Assembly (NCBI RefSeq): GCF_003182155.1
Contig: NZ_QGTG01000013.1
Span: 53,990 to 117,989, forward strand
Length of the DNA stretch: 64,000 nucleotides
Direction: 5' to 3'
DNA from: Chitinophaga sp. S165
GTDB taxonomy: Bacteria > Bacteroidota > Bacteroidia > Chitinophagales > Chitinophagaceae
The translations under genes were made by a program, and so were the position numbers. Under the pieces are notes generated by a model. It did not search any database, was not told the origin of the DNA, and worked only from the letters and a program-made list of their open reading frames with translations. This document shows positions 25,476 to 35,286 of this stretch, in pieces (the stretch's first letter is position 1; each line of letters opens with the position of its first letter).

Positions 25476-27401
25476 TTACATGAAATGATATCTCACAAAA
25501 GCTTCCATTGCCGCGTATTTCTGCAAACCTAACTGATCGTACAGGTTAGCGGTATTAGCGTTACGGTCTTCCGCTCTTTCCCAGAACTCACGAAGATCGG
25601 TACCCATGAAAGGCACCACGTCTTTCTGGCTCTGGTGGATGAAGATACCGAGGCGTTTCTGCAATACCTGGTCAGGGCTCATTGGAACAGCCATTTCAAT
25701 TTCATGAACGTTCCATTCCTGCCATGCGCCTTTGTACAGCCATACCCAACAGTCTTTCATGAAGTCTTCGTGTTTCAGTCTTTCCAGTGCTGCAAAGATG
25801 ATATCGAGACATACTTTGTGAGTACCATGTGGATCGGCCAGGTCGCCTGCGCAATAGATCTGTTGAGGTTTCAGCTCGCGGATCAGGTCAACAGTGATCT
25901 GGATATCTGCTTCGCTCATTGGTTTCTTCTCTATCAGGCCTGTTTCATAGAAAGGGAGGTTCTGGTAGTGAATATTGGTTTCAGGGATACCTACGTAACG
26001 GCAGGTAGCCTTTGCCTCACCACGGCGGATCAGACCTTTAATAGCGCGGATCTCGGGAGTATCTTTCTGGCTAGGCTTCTTCACACGGAGGAATGCTTTC
26101 GCATCTTCCAGGATCTGAGAGCTCTTGCTACGGTCGATGTCAAACATACCTTCAAAACCTACGGCGAAGTCGATGAAGCGCAGTACGAATTCGTCTGTTA
26201 CAGCAATGTTACCGGAAGTCTGATAAGCAACGTGTACATCGTGTCCCTGTTCGTGCAGACGGATAAAAGTACCTCCCATGGAGATGATATCGTCGTCCGG
26301 GTGAGGGGAGAAGATCAGTACACGTTTATGTTGAGGTTCTGAACGTTCAGGATGGCTTGGCAGCTGTGCGCCTGGTTTACCACCTGGCCAGCCGGTGATG
26401 GTATCACGGATGCCGTTGAACTCTTCGATGTTCAATTCATAGGCGGAACCGTACTGAACGATCAGGTCATTCAGACCGTTTTCGTTGTAGTCCCTGTCTG
26501 TCAGCATCAGGATCGGCTTGTTCAGTTTCACAGCCAGGTTTGTTACCGCTTTACGGCGGAGTTTTGGCGTCCACTCACAATCGCCGGTCAGCCAGGGCTC
26601 TTTGAAACGGGTCAGCTCTTCAGCTGCCTGCTCATCGATCACGAATTTACAGTCAGAGTGCTGTTGCAGTAAGGATGCAGGTACCTGATCGGAGCTATGT
26701 CCTTCTACAGACCTGCGTACGATCTTAGCCTTGTGCGTACCCCATGCCAGCAGTACAATGCGTTTGGCTTTGAAGATAGTGCTGAGGCCCATTGTGATGG
26801 CCAGACGGGGTACCTGGCTCATATTGGCAAACTCAAATGCGTTAGCCTGTCTGGTAGCGTTATCTAACGTAACCAGACGGGTGTGGGAGGTCAGGGTTGA
26901 ACCAGGTTCGTTGAAACCGATATGACCGTTTGTTCCGATACCCAGGATCTGAAGATCGATACCACCGGCAGCTTCTATGCGGCGCTCATATTCAGCGGCA
27001 TATTCTTTCACTTTTTCTTTTGGTAAAGTGCCGTCCGGAACATGGCAATTCTCTGCAGGAATATCTATGTGATTGAACAGCTGCTCTTTCATGAACCTGT
27101 TATAGCTCTGAAGGGCATCAGCTTCAATCGGATAATATTCATCCAGGTTGAATGTGATCACATTTTTAAAACTCAGCCCCTCTTCTTTGTGCAGCCTTAC
27201 CAGTTCTGCATAAAGGTATTTAGGGGTAGATCCTGTTGCTAGGCCAAGCACTACCTGCTTGTTAGCTGCCTGTCTTTCCTTAATCAGTGCTGCTATTTCC
27301 TGCGCAACTGCCCGGGAACCGTCTTTAGCGGTAGGATGTATATCCACGGCTATTTGTTCGAAACTGTCAATCAGTTCAATTTCCTGATGATTAAGCGTCA
27401 T
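25476..27401 (-). CDS. nagB: Glucosamine-6-phosphate deaminase fused to a PIG-L (LmbE-like) deacetylase domain
   Basis: A 641-residue two-domain enzyme. The N-terminal NagB/SIS-like domain (about 1-285) has GLATGSTPKYLY, the catalytic FNLDEYYPIE, GIGTNGHIGFNEPGS and SHTRLVTLDNATRQ. It converts glucosamine-6-P to fructose-6-P and ammonia. From about residue 358 a PIG-L deacetylase follows, with the metal motif HPDDD (367-371) and the conserved GDLADPHGTHKVC histidine. E. coli NagB is 266 residues. The fusion is a known Bacteroidota form. It suggests that deacetylation and deamination of amino sugars may be joined, and fits the glycan genes at 35-45 kb. Confidence 0.93.
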   Translation of the reverse strand: MTLNHQEIELIDSFEQIAVDIHPTAKDGSRAVAQEIAALIKERQAANKQVVLGLATGSTPKYLYAELVRLHKEEGLSFKNVITFNLDEYYPIEADALQSYNRFMKEQLFNHIDIPAENCHVPDGTLPKEKVKEYAAEYERRIEAAGGIDLQILGIGTNGHIGFNEPGSTLTSHTRLVTLDNATRQANAFEFANMSQVPRLAITMGLSTIFKAKRIVLLAWGTHKAKIVRRSVEGHSSDQVPASLLQQHSDCKFVIDEQAAEELTRFKEPWLTGDCEWTPKLRRKAVTNLAVKLNKPILMLTDRDYNENGLNDLIVQYGSAYELNIEEFNGIRDTITGWPGGKPGAQLPSHPERSEPQHKRVLIFSPHPDDDIISMGGTFIRLHEQGHDVHVAYQTSGNIAVTDEFVLRFIDFAVGFEGMFDIDRSKSSQILEDAKAFLRVKKPSQKDTPEIRAIKGLIRRGEAKATCRYVGIPETNIHYQNLPFYETGLIEKKPMSEADIQITVDLIRELKPQQIYCAGDLADPHGTHKVCLDIIFAALERLKHEDFMKDCWVWLYKGAWQEWNVHEIEMAVPMSPDQVLQKRLGIFIHQSQKDVVPFMGTDLREFWERAEDRNANTANLYDQLGLQKYAAMEAFVRYHFM

Positions 27402-27731
27402 GATTAATGTTTTGGATTAGATGCGGTTTAAAAACGAGACGGAAAATTAAAAAAAATCTCTCTATCCACATAGAAGTTTGGGGCTTTGTTTAAGTAATAA
27501 TCATAAGAATTCGATAAATGTATAGAATACCCTTAACATACTATACATAAATGAGATAAAACCATCAGTGGCCGAAACGCGTTAATTACTAGAGATATAC
27601 ATCGGAACCTGCGAATAATAAAATACGGTCAGAAGGGCATGACCGCTGAAAAACCTCAAACCATCCGTCGGAAGCGCTACAAGTAGTCCTGTTGTTACGT
27701 ACCGGCAGTTATTTCTAAAAAAGTTCATGTT
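27402..27731. other. 330-bp gene-free divergent region
   Basis: It lies between the divergent nagB and the Trp-rich secreted protein gene and must carry both promoters. No exact TAnnTTTG is present on either strand. A short perfect inverted repeat CGGTCA-N8-TGACCG occurs at 27626-27645, a possible regulator site. Nothing coding is seen. Confidence 0.5.
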
Positions 27732-28151
27732 ATGAAAAAGCTGTTTTTGTTAATGCTCTGCGTTTGTATCATCCCCGCTGTAAAAGTAAAAGTGAATGCA
27801 ATGGCTCCCGGCCCCGTAAGCTGCAAGTATGTGGCAGAAGAATGGTCTAAAGCAAAAGATGGTATCTGGCACGGGGTAAAGGACAGGAAAAATTACTGGT
27901 ATAAGGTAGATAAAGAGGCAAAGGTATGGTGGAGCGGTAACGGGAAAAAATGGATGGCCGTAGAAGATGGCATGTGGGCCGATAAAGTCGGCAACTGGCT
28001 GAAGATAAGTGACGGCAAACTAATGTGGAGCGCCGATAAAGGAGCCAGCTGGGGGGAAGTGCCGGAATGGAAATGGGAAGGCCCCAAAGGTGAATGGTAT
28101 AAATTCGATAAAGACTGGAGCCTCTGGGTAACCGGTTTAGGAACGATGTAA
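27732..28151 (+). CDS. Secreted Trp-rich protein with internal repeats, unknown function
   Basis: A 139-residue protein with a signal peptide (1-23, ending VNA). I count about 15 Trp in the mature 116 residues, placed in a loosely repeating pattern: DGIWHGVKD, VWWSGNGKKW, DGMWADKVGNW, LMWSADKGASW and GPKGEWYKFDKDWSLW. The spacing suggests three or four short beta-hairpin or blade repeats with exposed aromatics, as in sugar- or peptidoglycan-binding proteins. No family is recognised. It is monocistronic, with its own terminator. Confidence 0.75.
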   Translation: MKKLFLLMLCVCIIPAVKVKVNAMAPGPVSCKYVAEEWSKAKDGIWHGVKDRKNYWYKVDKEAKVWWSGNGKKWMAVEDGMWADKVGNWLKISDGKLMWSADKGASWGEVPEWKWEGPKGEWYKFDKDWSLWVTGLGTM

Positions 28152-28173
28152 TTAAACCGGAACAATTTATTTC

Positions 28174-28217
28174 AAATGCTTAATATTGAACAGGTGTTCA
28201 ATATTGAGCATTTTTTA
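28174..28217 (+). terminator. Terminator after the Trp-rich protein gene
   Basis: A 19-bp stem (28174-28192 with 28195-28213, one G-T pair) with a minimal loop, followed by a T-run. Confidence 0.8.
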
Positions 28218-28305
28218 TTTTAACTTTATCTGCCACCAGCAGAGAAGTAATAACAGTAAGCAGAGAGATTTCTGAAAACCTTATATCAACCAAGTTCGTA
28301 TCGTA

Positions 28306-28866
28306 GTGCAGTCAGATCACGCCACTATACAGATGCTCGCCGGAAGGGTAGCAACAGGGGACGAAAATGCATACAGGCAATTATTCCGGCTGTTTTATAA
28401 GCCGCTGTGCCAGTTTGCAACCTCCATTGTAAGATCCGAAGAACAGGCCGAGGAAATAGCTTCAGATGTATTTGTAAATATCTGGAAGAACAGGGAACGC
28501 CTCTTACAGGTCGGTAACCTCAAAGTATACCTCTATGTGTCTGCACGTAACACGGCACTTAATTATCTGAACAAACAACAGCTGCAGTATTTCAGTATAG
28601 ATACGTTATCGGTAGACCTGACCATAGCCGACAACACGCCTGAACAACTGATGATCTCAGGAGAAATGGCCCGTAAAATGGCAGAAGCGGTCAATAACCT
28701 GCCTCCCCGCTGTAAGATCATTTATAAGCTCATTCGTGAAGATGGATTGAAATATAAGGAAGTGGCCAGCATCCTGGAAATATCTGTAAACACAATCGAT
28801 GTACAGATGGCCATTGCCTGCAAAAAGATCAGTGAAGCCCTCCGTTTATACCTGCCCAAACGCTAG
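28306..28866 (+). CDS. FecI-like ECF RNA polymerase sigma factor
   Basis: A 186-residue sigma-70 of the Bacteroidetes FecI/CarQ family. Region 2 covers about 25-95 (YRQLFRLFYKPLCQFA, ASDVFVNIWKNRE) and region 4 about 125-180 (LPPRCKIIYKLIREDGLKYKEVASILEISVNTIDVQM). The start is set at the GTG at 28306, and an ATG at 28333 is also possible. The adjoining FecR and SusC/SusD genes show the usual surface-signalling cassette, in which the sigma factor activates its own SusC/D operon. Confidence 0.92.
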   Translation: MQSDHATIQMLAGRVATGDENAYRQLFRLFYKPLCQFATSIVRSEEQAEEIASDVFVNIWKNRERLLQVGNLKVYLYVSARNTALNYLNKQQLQYFSIDTLSVDLTIADNTPEQLMISGEMARKMAEAVNNLPPRCKIIYKLIREDGLKYKEVASILEISVNTIDVQMAIACKKISEALRLYLPKR

Positions 28867-28956
28867 CATTTACTTTTTGTTATTTTTTTTTGAAAAGACT
28901 TAGTAGATACTTTTAAATCCTTTGTCTTATTAGATGTAAAGCCCATAAAAAAGTTT

Positions 28957-30048
28957 ATGAGTCAAGACAGAACCTGGATATTGCTGGGAAGGAAAATATC
29001 AGGTGAGGCTACATTAGATGAACTGAGGGAACTGGAGATGTTGTTGAAAGAGGATGCACAACTGAGTTATCAGGCATCACTGATCAAGGAGCTGGAACTG
29101 AGTACACCTGACAACACCGGAGATACGGAAAACGCGCTGGAAAAACATATGCTGCGTATGCAGGAACTGTACCCTGAAGATTTTCAGGTGCCGGTAGCGA
29201 TATTCCCGGAAACACCGGAAAACAGGTCCTGGATAAGAAAGAACGGTATTCCGGCACTGGTAGCAACTGTGCTGCTGATAGTGGTCGTACTGGGCGGAAT
29301 ATGGAGCCTGCGTGACCGTAAACAAGGCGGTAAGGAACTGGTGAGTGAAATATCCACCCGTCACGGTTCACGTACGATGGTTACATTGCCGGATGGATCT
29401 GTTGTTTTCCTGAACGTAAGCAGTAAGTTAACCTACGATTACGGCAAAGAAGACAGCAGGCAGGTAGTACTGGAAGGAGAGGCTTTTTTTGACGTACATA
29501 AAGATGAACAACGGCCGTTCATTATCCATACCAGGAAGATGGACATTACCGTATTAGGGACGACCTTTAACGTCAGGGCATACGAAGAGGACAAAACAGT
29601 AGAAACCTCTTTAATACAGGGAAAAGTAGAAGTAACAATAAAAGGGGAGGTACCAAAGAAGGTCATTTTATCCCCCAACCAAAAGATAATTTTATTCAAC
29701 GAAGCACAACAACAACCGAAGGTGATATCAGTACCTGTCACAGAAAACCCGGACAAGGAACCATATCGCCTAGAAGAAGTGACCGTCAATCCTAATGACA
29801 GCCTGGTAGCAGAAACTGCATGGAAAGAAAACTGTCTTGTATTCAATGATGAGCGCTTTGCAGACATAGCCCTCAAAATGGAAAGGTGGTATGACGTGCG
29901 GATCATCTTTGAAGATAAGGAGGTGGAAGATTACCGTTTTACAGGGACTTTTATTAACGAAACAGTGGCCCAAACTTTAGAAGCGCTGCGGTTTACATCT
30001 CCATTCCGATACAACATTGACAAGAAGAAGATCATCATAAAAAGATAA
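28957..30048 (+). CDS. FecR-family anti-sigma factor
   Basis: A 363-residue membrane signal transducer. A cytoplasmic N-terminal region (1-90) that should bind the sigma factor is followed by one membrane segment (about 92-113, PALVATVLLIVVVLGGIW). The periplasmic FecR domain contains TRHGSRTMVTLPDGSVVFLN and GEAFFDV..PFIIHT. A C-terminal DUF4974 domain (about 285-363) ends FRYNIDKKKIIIKR. It relays occupancy of the neighbouring SusC through the SusC STN domain. Confidence 0.94.
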   Translation: MSQDRTWILLGRKISGEATLDELRELEMLLKEDAQLSYQASLIKELELSTPDNTGDTENALEKHMLRMQELYPEDFQVPVAIFPETPENRSWIRKNGIPALVATVLLIVVVLGGIWSLRDRKQGGKELVSEISTRHGSRTMVTLPDGSVVFLNVSSKLTYDYGKEDSRQVVLEGEAFFDVHKDEQRPFIIHTRKMDITVLGTTFNVRAYEEDKTVETSLIQGKVEVTIKGEVPKKVILSPNQKIILFNEAQQQPKVISVPVTENPDKEPYRLEEVTVNPNDSLVAETAWKENCLVFNDERFADIALKMERWYDVRIIFEDKEVEDYRFTGTFINETVAQTLEALRFTSPFRYNIDKKKIIIKR

Positions 30049-30077
30049 ACAGCCCATACTGAATAAAGCTTATGGAG

Positions 30078-30104
30078 TTAACTATTGAACTTTAACTATT
30101 GAAC
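30078..30104 (+). repeat. Tandem TTAACTATTGAAC repeat before susC
   Basis: Two perfect 13-bp copies (30078-30090 and 30092-30104) spaced 14 bp apart, in the intergenic region where a sigma factor-dependent promoter for susC would lie. The hairpin GGGGA..TCCCC at 30136-30158 follows, in the leader. Confidence 0.6.
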
Positions 30105-30242
30105 TATTTGAATTTTAACAACTAACAAAAAGTAAGGGGAAATGCGGCAACATTCCCCCTCAACCAAGATCAGCGTAGACAGGTGTTTCATTTGGAGATG
30201 AGGCCTGTCAGGCATTTTATTGACCTTAAACAATCTAAAAGT

Positions 30243-33200
30243 ATGGAAAAAACCAGACTTAATCTGTTTCTTTTACCTAAACCGAAGTCTTTCCTAAAAG
30301 CAATCCTCTTGATGAAACTGGCCTTTTTGCTGACGCTCGTGACCTGCATGCAGGTGTCTGCCAGTGTATACTCACAGAAAAGGTTTACCCTTAACCTGGA
30401 AGATGTAAAGCTGGCTAAATTGCTTAAGATCATTGAAAAGCAAAGCGACTACCGTTTTGTTTACAGCAATGACGTAATTGCTGCTGATACAAAGGTGACG
30501 GTAGCTGTAACAGATAAGACTGTGGAGCAGGTATTGGACAAAGCGCTCAGCAGCACCGGACTTACCTTTCGTGTAATGTCCGACAAGCTGGTAGGCATCG
30601 CTCCTAAAAGTGAAGTAATTGCAGATATCAATATCAAAGGCCGTGTAACCGATGCTGCCGGTGCGCCGCTGGTAGGTGTAAGCGTACGTGTGGCAAAAGG
30701 CAATAAAGGTACTGTTACCAATGCCAGAGGTGAATTTGAGCTCGATGCCCCATCTACCGCAACACTGGTATTCAGTTATATCGGTCATATCGACCAGGAA
30801 GTTGTGGTGAACGGACGTTCGGCACTTAGTGTGGTATTGCAGGTCGATACCAAAGGTCTGAACGAAGTAGTAGTGATCGCCTATGGTACTGCGAACCGTA
30901 AGACGTTTACCGGTTCTCTTACACAGATAGATGCCAAAGCACTGCAAACACGTCCTGTTACGAATGTGTTCAATGCACTGGAAGGTGCTGCTCCCGGTAT
31001 ACAGGTAAACTCCGGTAGCGGTCAGCCAGGCGATGGTCCTGCCATCCGCATTCGTGGTGTGGGTTCCATCAATGCATCCAGTGATCCGTTGTATGTAGTG
31101 GATGGTGTACCTTTTACCGGTAATATCTCCAGCATTAACACTGACGACATCGAGAGTATGTCAGTCCTGAAAGACGCCTCTTCTTCCGCACTATACGGTG
31201 CCCGTGCTGCTAATGGTGTAGTGATCATCACTACCAAAAAAGGCAAGCGCAATGGTCATCACATTCAGTTCAAAGCCATGCAGGGTGTTACCTCCCGTGC
31301 TATTCCTGAATACGATCGTGTAAATGCTTTCGAGTATTATCCGCTGATGTGGGAATCTTACAGGAACAGTTTGATATCTAATACTGTCACCCTGGAACAG
31401 GCCAGCCAGACTGCCACCGCCGGTGTAAAAGGCCGCCTGGGCTATAATCCGTTTAACGTTGCCGATAATGATATTGTACGTACGGATGGTACGATAAATC
31501 CTGATGCCAAATTACTGTATGAAGATGACCTGGACTGGACTAAAGCTGTTCAGCGTACAGGCAGCCGTGGCGACTATGGTGTAAGCTTCAACGGAGGATC
31601 AGATAAAAGTGATTATTTCATTTCCCTGGGATACGTGAAAGAAAAAGGCTTCGTGATCAAATCTGACTTTGAAAGGATCACTGGTCGTGTGAACGTGAAC
31701 ACTACTCCGCTGAAATGGTTCAGGACCGGTATTAATGTAAGCGGCGCTTATGTAAATTCAAATCAGGGTAATACTGATGGCAGCTCCTCTTATATAAACC
31801 CGTTCAACTTCACAAGAGGTATGGGGCCTATTTATCCTGTTCACGTACATGACGCTGCTACAGGAGCGTTTGTATTAGACCAGTATGGCAGCCAGATATA
31901 TGATCGTGGCGATGGCTCACAGGGTGGGCAGGCTGCAAGACCTGCCGGCGCCAATGCAGGCCGTCATGTGATCATGGAGACTGAACTGAATAATAACAGC
32001 TTTAAGCGTAACAACTTATCTGCAAGGACATTCGGCGAAGTATCTTTCCTGCGCGATTTTAAATTCACTACAAACATCAGTGCAGATATAACTAATGACC
32101 TGGTAGGTACTTTTGATAATACCAGCATCGGCGACGGCGCTCCGGCAGGACGCGGCAGCCGTACTAACCGTATGAGAACAGGTTTCACCTTTAACCAGTT
32201 GCTCAACTATAACCATGCTTTTGGTTTGCATCACATAGAAGTACTGGCAGGTCATGAGAACTATGACATGACATATAATTACTTCTATGGCATCAGGCAA
32301 CAGATCATCCTGGATAACAGTAACTCTGAGCTGGGTAATTTCACTACCACAAACAGCCTGACATCCCGTACTGACAAGTATCGTACTGAAGGTTTCTTCT
32401 CTCGTGCAAATTATAATTACAATGAGAAATACTTCGTATCTGCTTCCTATCGTCGTGATGGTACGAGTCGCTTCTCGCAGGACCTTCGGTGGGGTAACTT
32501 CTGGTCTGTAGGCGGAGCATGGAAGATCAACGGTGAGAACTTCATGAAAGATGTACGTTGGATAGACCTGCTGAAAGTACGTTCTTCTTATGGCTCTGTT
32601 GGTAACGATGCATTGCTTGACGCTGGTTCTGCTGACATCTACTACGCATGGCAGGCCCTATACGAGCCTTATGCAAACGCTGATGAACCGGGTATGTTAC
32701 AGAGCTCACTCACCAGTAACCTGGTATGGGAGCAGAATAAAACTTTTGATATCGGCGTTGACTTCAGTTTCCTGCATGAACGTATCAGCGGTAGTCTTGA
32801 ATACTTCCACCGTCAGTCAGACAACCTGTTGTTCCGCGTACCATTGCCACTTTCCAGCGGTTTGAAAGAACAGAACGCGAACGTAGGTTCTATGTGGAAT
32901 AAAGGCTTCGAGCTCCAGGTAGGTATTGATGTGGTGCGTAATAAAGACTTCAAATGGAATTTGAACCTGAATGCTACCACGTATAAAAACCAGGTGACCA
33001 AACTGCCGAAAGAAGAGATCATCAATGGTACCAAAAAACTAATGGTAGGTAACTCACAATATGAGTTCTGGCTGAGAGAGTATATGGGTGTGGATGAAGC
33101 AGATGGTTCTCCGTTATACAGAGCGCAGAATACAGCGTCAACGCCAGCAAATACTACCCGTATCACCAAGAACGGAGATACTGTAACCACACTGTTATCT

Positions 33201-33719
33201 AATGCCCGTTACCATTACTCAGGCAGTGCGATACCTGATGTATATGGTGGTATTACCAATACATTTAACTACAAGAATTTTGAGTTGTCCATCCTGGTGA
33301 GTTACCAGATAGGTGGTAAAGTATATGATCAGACATATCTGGCATTAATGCATGGCGGCGTATATGGAAGTGCATTGCATAAAGACGCATTGCAGCGCTG
33401 GCAGAAGGCTGGAGATGTAACAGATGTTCCTAAAATGAACTTCGGTAATCCTACCAATATCGGCGCCGGTACATCTGACCGTTGGCTGACTGACGCGTCT
33501 TTCCTGAATTTGAGACGAGTGAGCCTGGGATATAATCTGCCTAAAGCATATACCTCCTTATTACACCTGTCAGGCGCCAGCATTTTTGCGAGTGGCGAGA
33601 ACCTGTTCCTGAAAACAGCGCGCAAAGGGATGAACGTGACACAAGCTTTCACGGGTGTTACGTCAAACGTTTATGTGCCTGCACGCGTAGTCACCCTCGG
33701 TATTAATGTTACACTCTAA
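30243..33719 (+). CDS. SusC/RagA-family TonB-linked outer membrane transporter with STN domain
   Basis: A 1158-residue outer membrane importer. A signal region (about 1-40) is followed by an STN (secretin/TonB short N-terminal) domain (about 48-100), which talks to FecR. Next come a carboxypeptidase-regulatory-like domain (about 110-190, IKGRVTDAAGAPLVGVSV) and the plug with VVVIAYGTANRKTFTGS, PGIQVNSGSGQPGDGP and SVLKDASSSALYGARAANGV. The rest is the beta-barrel, ending in the aromatic/hydrophobic C-terminus VTLGINVTL. The ATG at 30243 is preferred over an upstream frame from 30183. The substrate is not evident, since no glycoside hydrolase is directly attached. Confidence 0.96.
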   Translation: MEKTRLNLFLLPKPKSFLKAILLMKLAFLLTLVTCMQVSASVYSQKRFTLNLEDVKLAKLLKIIEKQSDYRFVYSNDVIAADTKVTVAVTDKTVEQVLDKALSSTGLTFRVMSDKLVGIAPKSEVIADINIKGRVTDAAGAPLVGVSVRVAKGNKGTVTNARGEFELDAPSTATLVFSYIGHIDQEVVVNGRSALSVVLQVDTKGLNEVVVIAYGTANRKTFTGSLTQIDAKALQTRPVTNVFNALEGAAPGIQVNSGSGQPGDGPAIRIRGVGSINASSDPLYVVDGVPFTGNISSINTDDIESMSVLKDASSSALYGARAANGVVIITTKKGKRNGHHIQFKAMQGVTSRAIPEYDRVNAFEYYPLMWESYRNSLISNTVTLEQASQTATAGVKGRLGYNPFNVADNDIVRTDGTINPDAKLLYEDDLDWTKAVQRTGSRGDYGVSFNGGSDKSDYFISLGYVKEKGFVIKSDFERITGRVNVNTTPLKWFRTGINVSGAYVNSNQGNTDGSSSYINPFNFTRGMGPIYPVHVHDAATGAFVLDQYGSQIYDRGDGSQGGQAARPAGANAGRHVIMETELNNNSFKRNNLSARTFGEVSFLRDFKFTTNISADITNDLVGTFDNTSIGDGAPAGRGSRTNRMRTGFTFNQLLNYNHAFGLHHIEVLAGHENYDMTYNYFYGIRQQIILDNSNSELGNFTTTNSLTSRTDKYRTEGFFSRANYNYNEKYFVSASYRRDGTSRFSQDLRWGNFWSVGGAWKINGENFMKDVRWIDLLKVRSSYGSVGNDALLDAGSADIYYAWQALYEPYANADEPGMLQSSLTSNLVWEQNKTFDIGVDFSFLHERISGSLEYFHRQSDNLLFRVPLPLSSGLKEQNANVGSMWNKGFELQVGIDVVRNKDFKWNLNLNATTYKNQVTKLPKEEIINGTKKLMVGNSQYEFWLREYMGVDEADGSPLYRAQNTASTPANTTRITKNGDTVTTLLSNARYHYSGSAIPDVYGGITNTFNYKNFELSILVSYQIGGKVYDQTYLALMHGGVYGSALHKDALQRWQKAGDVTDVPKMNFGNPTNIGAGTSDRWLTDASFLNLRRVSLGYNLPKAYTSLLHLSGASIFASGENLFLKTARKGMNVTQAFTGVTSNVYVPARVVTLGINVTL

Positions 33720-33721
33720 AA

Positions 33722-35197
33722 ATGGAAAAGATGACGAAGAAATTATTATATACACTTATAGCAATACCTGTTTTAGTTTTCAGTTCATGTAAGAAGGATT
33801 ATTTAGATACTAATCCGACCGACGCTTATCCATCAGAGGCTGTATTTACGACAGTAAATAATGCATGGTCGGCCATCAATGGTATTCACCGTTCCTTGTA
33901 CATCCAGTACGATGCGCAGGACCAGGGAGGTCAGGGAAGTATCATGATCAATAATGATATGCTGGGAGATGACCTGGTAATGACAGCAGCTGGTAATGGC
34001 TGGTTCAATGCAAATTATCAGTGGTTAACGCATCGTAGCGCTTCAAATGCATTTCTGAAATTCACCTATTTGTTTTACTACAAGATCATCGCCAATGCGA
34101 ATATGATCATTGATAATATAGACAAAGCAACAGGTGATGATGGTGATAGAAAAGTAATAAAGGGACAGGCGCAGGCCTACCGCGCATGGGCCTATTGGAA
34201 CCTGGTGCAGATGTATGCGATACGTTATGATGCAACGACCAACAACTCACAGGATGGTGTGCCGCTGGTACTGACCAGTACAACTGAAGGCTTGCCAAGA
34301 GCTACAGTGGCGGAAGTGTATACACAGATAGTGAAAGACATTGATGATGCTATTGTAAACCTGGCCGGATTTAATTCAAGACCTAAATCACATATCAGTA
34401 TTAATGTGGCAAAAGGCCTGAAAGCGCGTATTGCACTGACTATGCAGAACTGGGCGGATGCTGCGAAGTATGCGGAAGAAGCAAGAGAAGGAGTGGAACT
34501 GATGAGTAATGCGGATTACAAGGGAGGTTTCAATGATTACAGCAATAAAGAATGGATGTGGGGTAGTCATCAGATCTCTGAGCAAACCACTTATTTCTAT
34601 TCATTCTTTGCCTTCATGTCGTCCAATTACAACTCAACTAATATCAGGACTAATCCGAAGGCGATCAATTCAGCACTGTACGCCAAAATAGCAAATACAG
34701 ACGTACGTAAACAGGTATGGAGCTCTGATGGTGAAGATGTTCCGGTACCTCCGGGAGGCGTGAGGTTTCCTTACATCAGCAAGAAATTCATGGTGGCGAC
34801 GGCAGCGAGTATTGGAGACGTTCCTTTGATGCGTGCAGCAGAAATGTACCTGATAGAAGCTGAAGCAAAAGCGCGTCTGAACCAGGATGCAGCAGCGGCT
34901 GACGCGTTGTATGAGCTGGCAGTGAACCGTGATCCGCAGTATACAAAAAGTACAGCCACCGGCGATGCGTTGCTGCAGGAGATCCTGACACAGCGCCGTG
35001 TAGAACTGTGGGGAGAAGGTTTCCGCTTTTATGACCTGAAACGTATGCATCTGGCGCTTAACAGGACTGGTGCTAATCATACGCCTGCACTGACAGCAAA
35101 CGTGCTTGAAGTACCGGTAGACGACATTCGTTGGGAGTTCCTGTTCCCGCAAGACGAGATCAATGCTAATAAAGCAGTTGATCAGAATCCGATCTGA
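33722..35197 (+). CDS. SusD/RagB-family surface lipoprotein
   Basis: A 491-residue lipoprotein partner of SusC, forming the lid that captures substrate. The lipobox is VFSSC, with Cys about 20-23 residues from the two possible Met starts (33722 or 33731). The body shows SusD hallmarks: a TPR-like N-terminal half (GQAQAYRAWAYWNLVQMYA) and the C-terminal RRVELWGEGFRFYDLKRM, ending FLFPQDEINANKAVDQNPI. It lies 2 bp after susC and is followed by a terminator. Confidence 0.96.
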   Translation: MEKMTKKLLYTLIAIPVLVFSSCKKDYLDTNPTDAYPSEAVFTTVNNAWSAINGIHRSLYIQYDAQDQGGQGSIMINNDMLGDDLVMTAAGNGWFNANYQWLTHRSASNAFLKFTYLFYYKIIANANMIIDNIDKATGDDGDRKVIKGQAQAYRAWAYWNLVQMYAIRYDATTNNSQDGVPLVLTSTTEGLPRATVAEVYTQIVKDIDDAIVNLAGFNSRPKSHISINVAKGLKARIALTMQNWADAAKYAEEAREGVELMSNADYKGGFNDYSNKEWMWGSHQISEQTTYFYSFFAFMSSNYNSTNIRTNPKAINSALYAKIANTDVRKQVWSSDGEDVPVPPGGVRFPYISKKFMVATAASIGDVPLMRAAEMYLIEAEAKARLNQDAAAADALYELAVNRDPQYTKSTATGDALLQEILTQRRVELWGEGFRFYDLKRMHLALNRTGANHTPALTANVLEVPVDDIRWEFLFPQDEINANKAVDQNPI

Positions 35198-35229
35198 TGA
35201 ATGTACAGCAAATCTGAACCGATAAAACA

Positions 35230-35259
35230 AAAGGGCGTCCGCTTAAGCGAACGCCCTTT
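35230..35259. terminator. Terminator between susD and convergent cutC
   Basis: Nested perfect complementarity, AAAGGGCGT/ACGCCCTTT and CGCTT/AAGCG, is separated by single mismatched bases. Confidence 0.75.
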
Positions 35260-35286
35260 CTGCTGTATGAATATCTTGTTAAAGAT

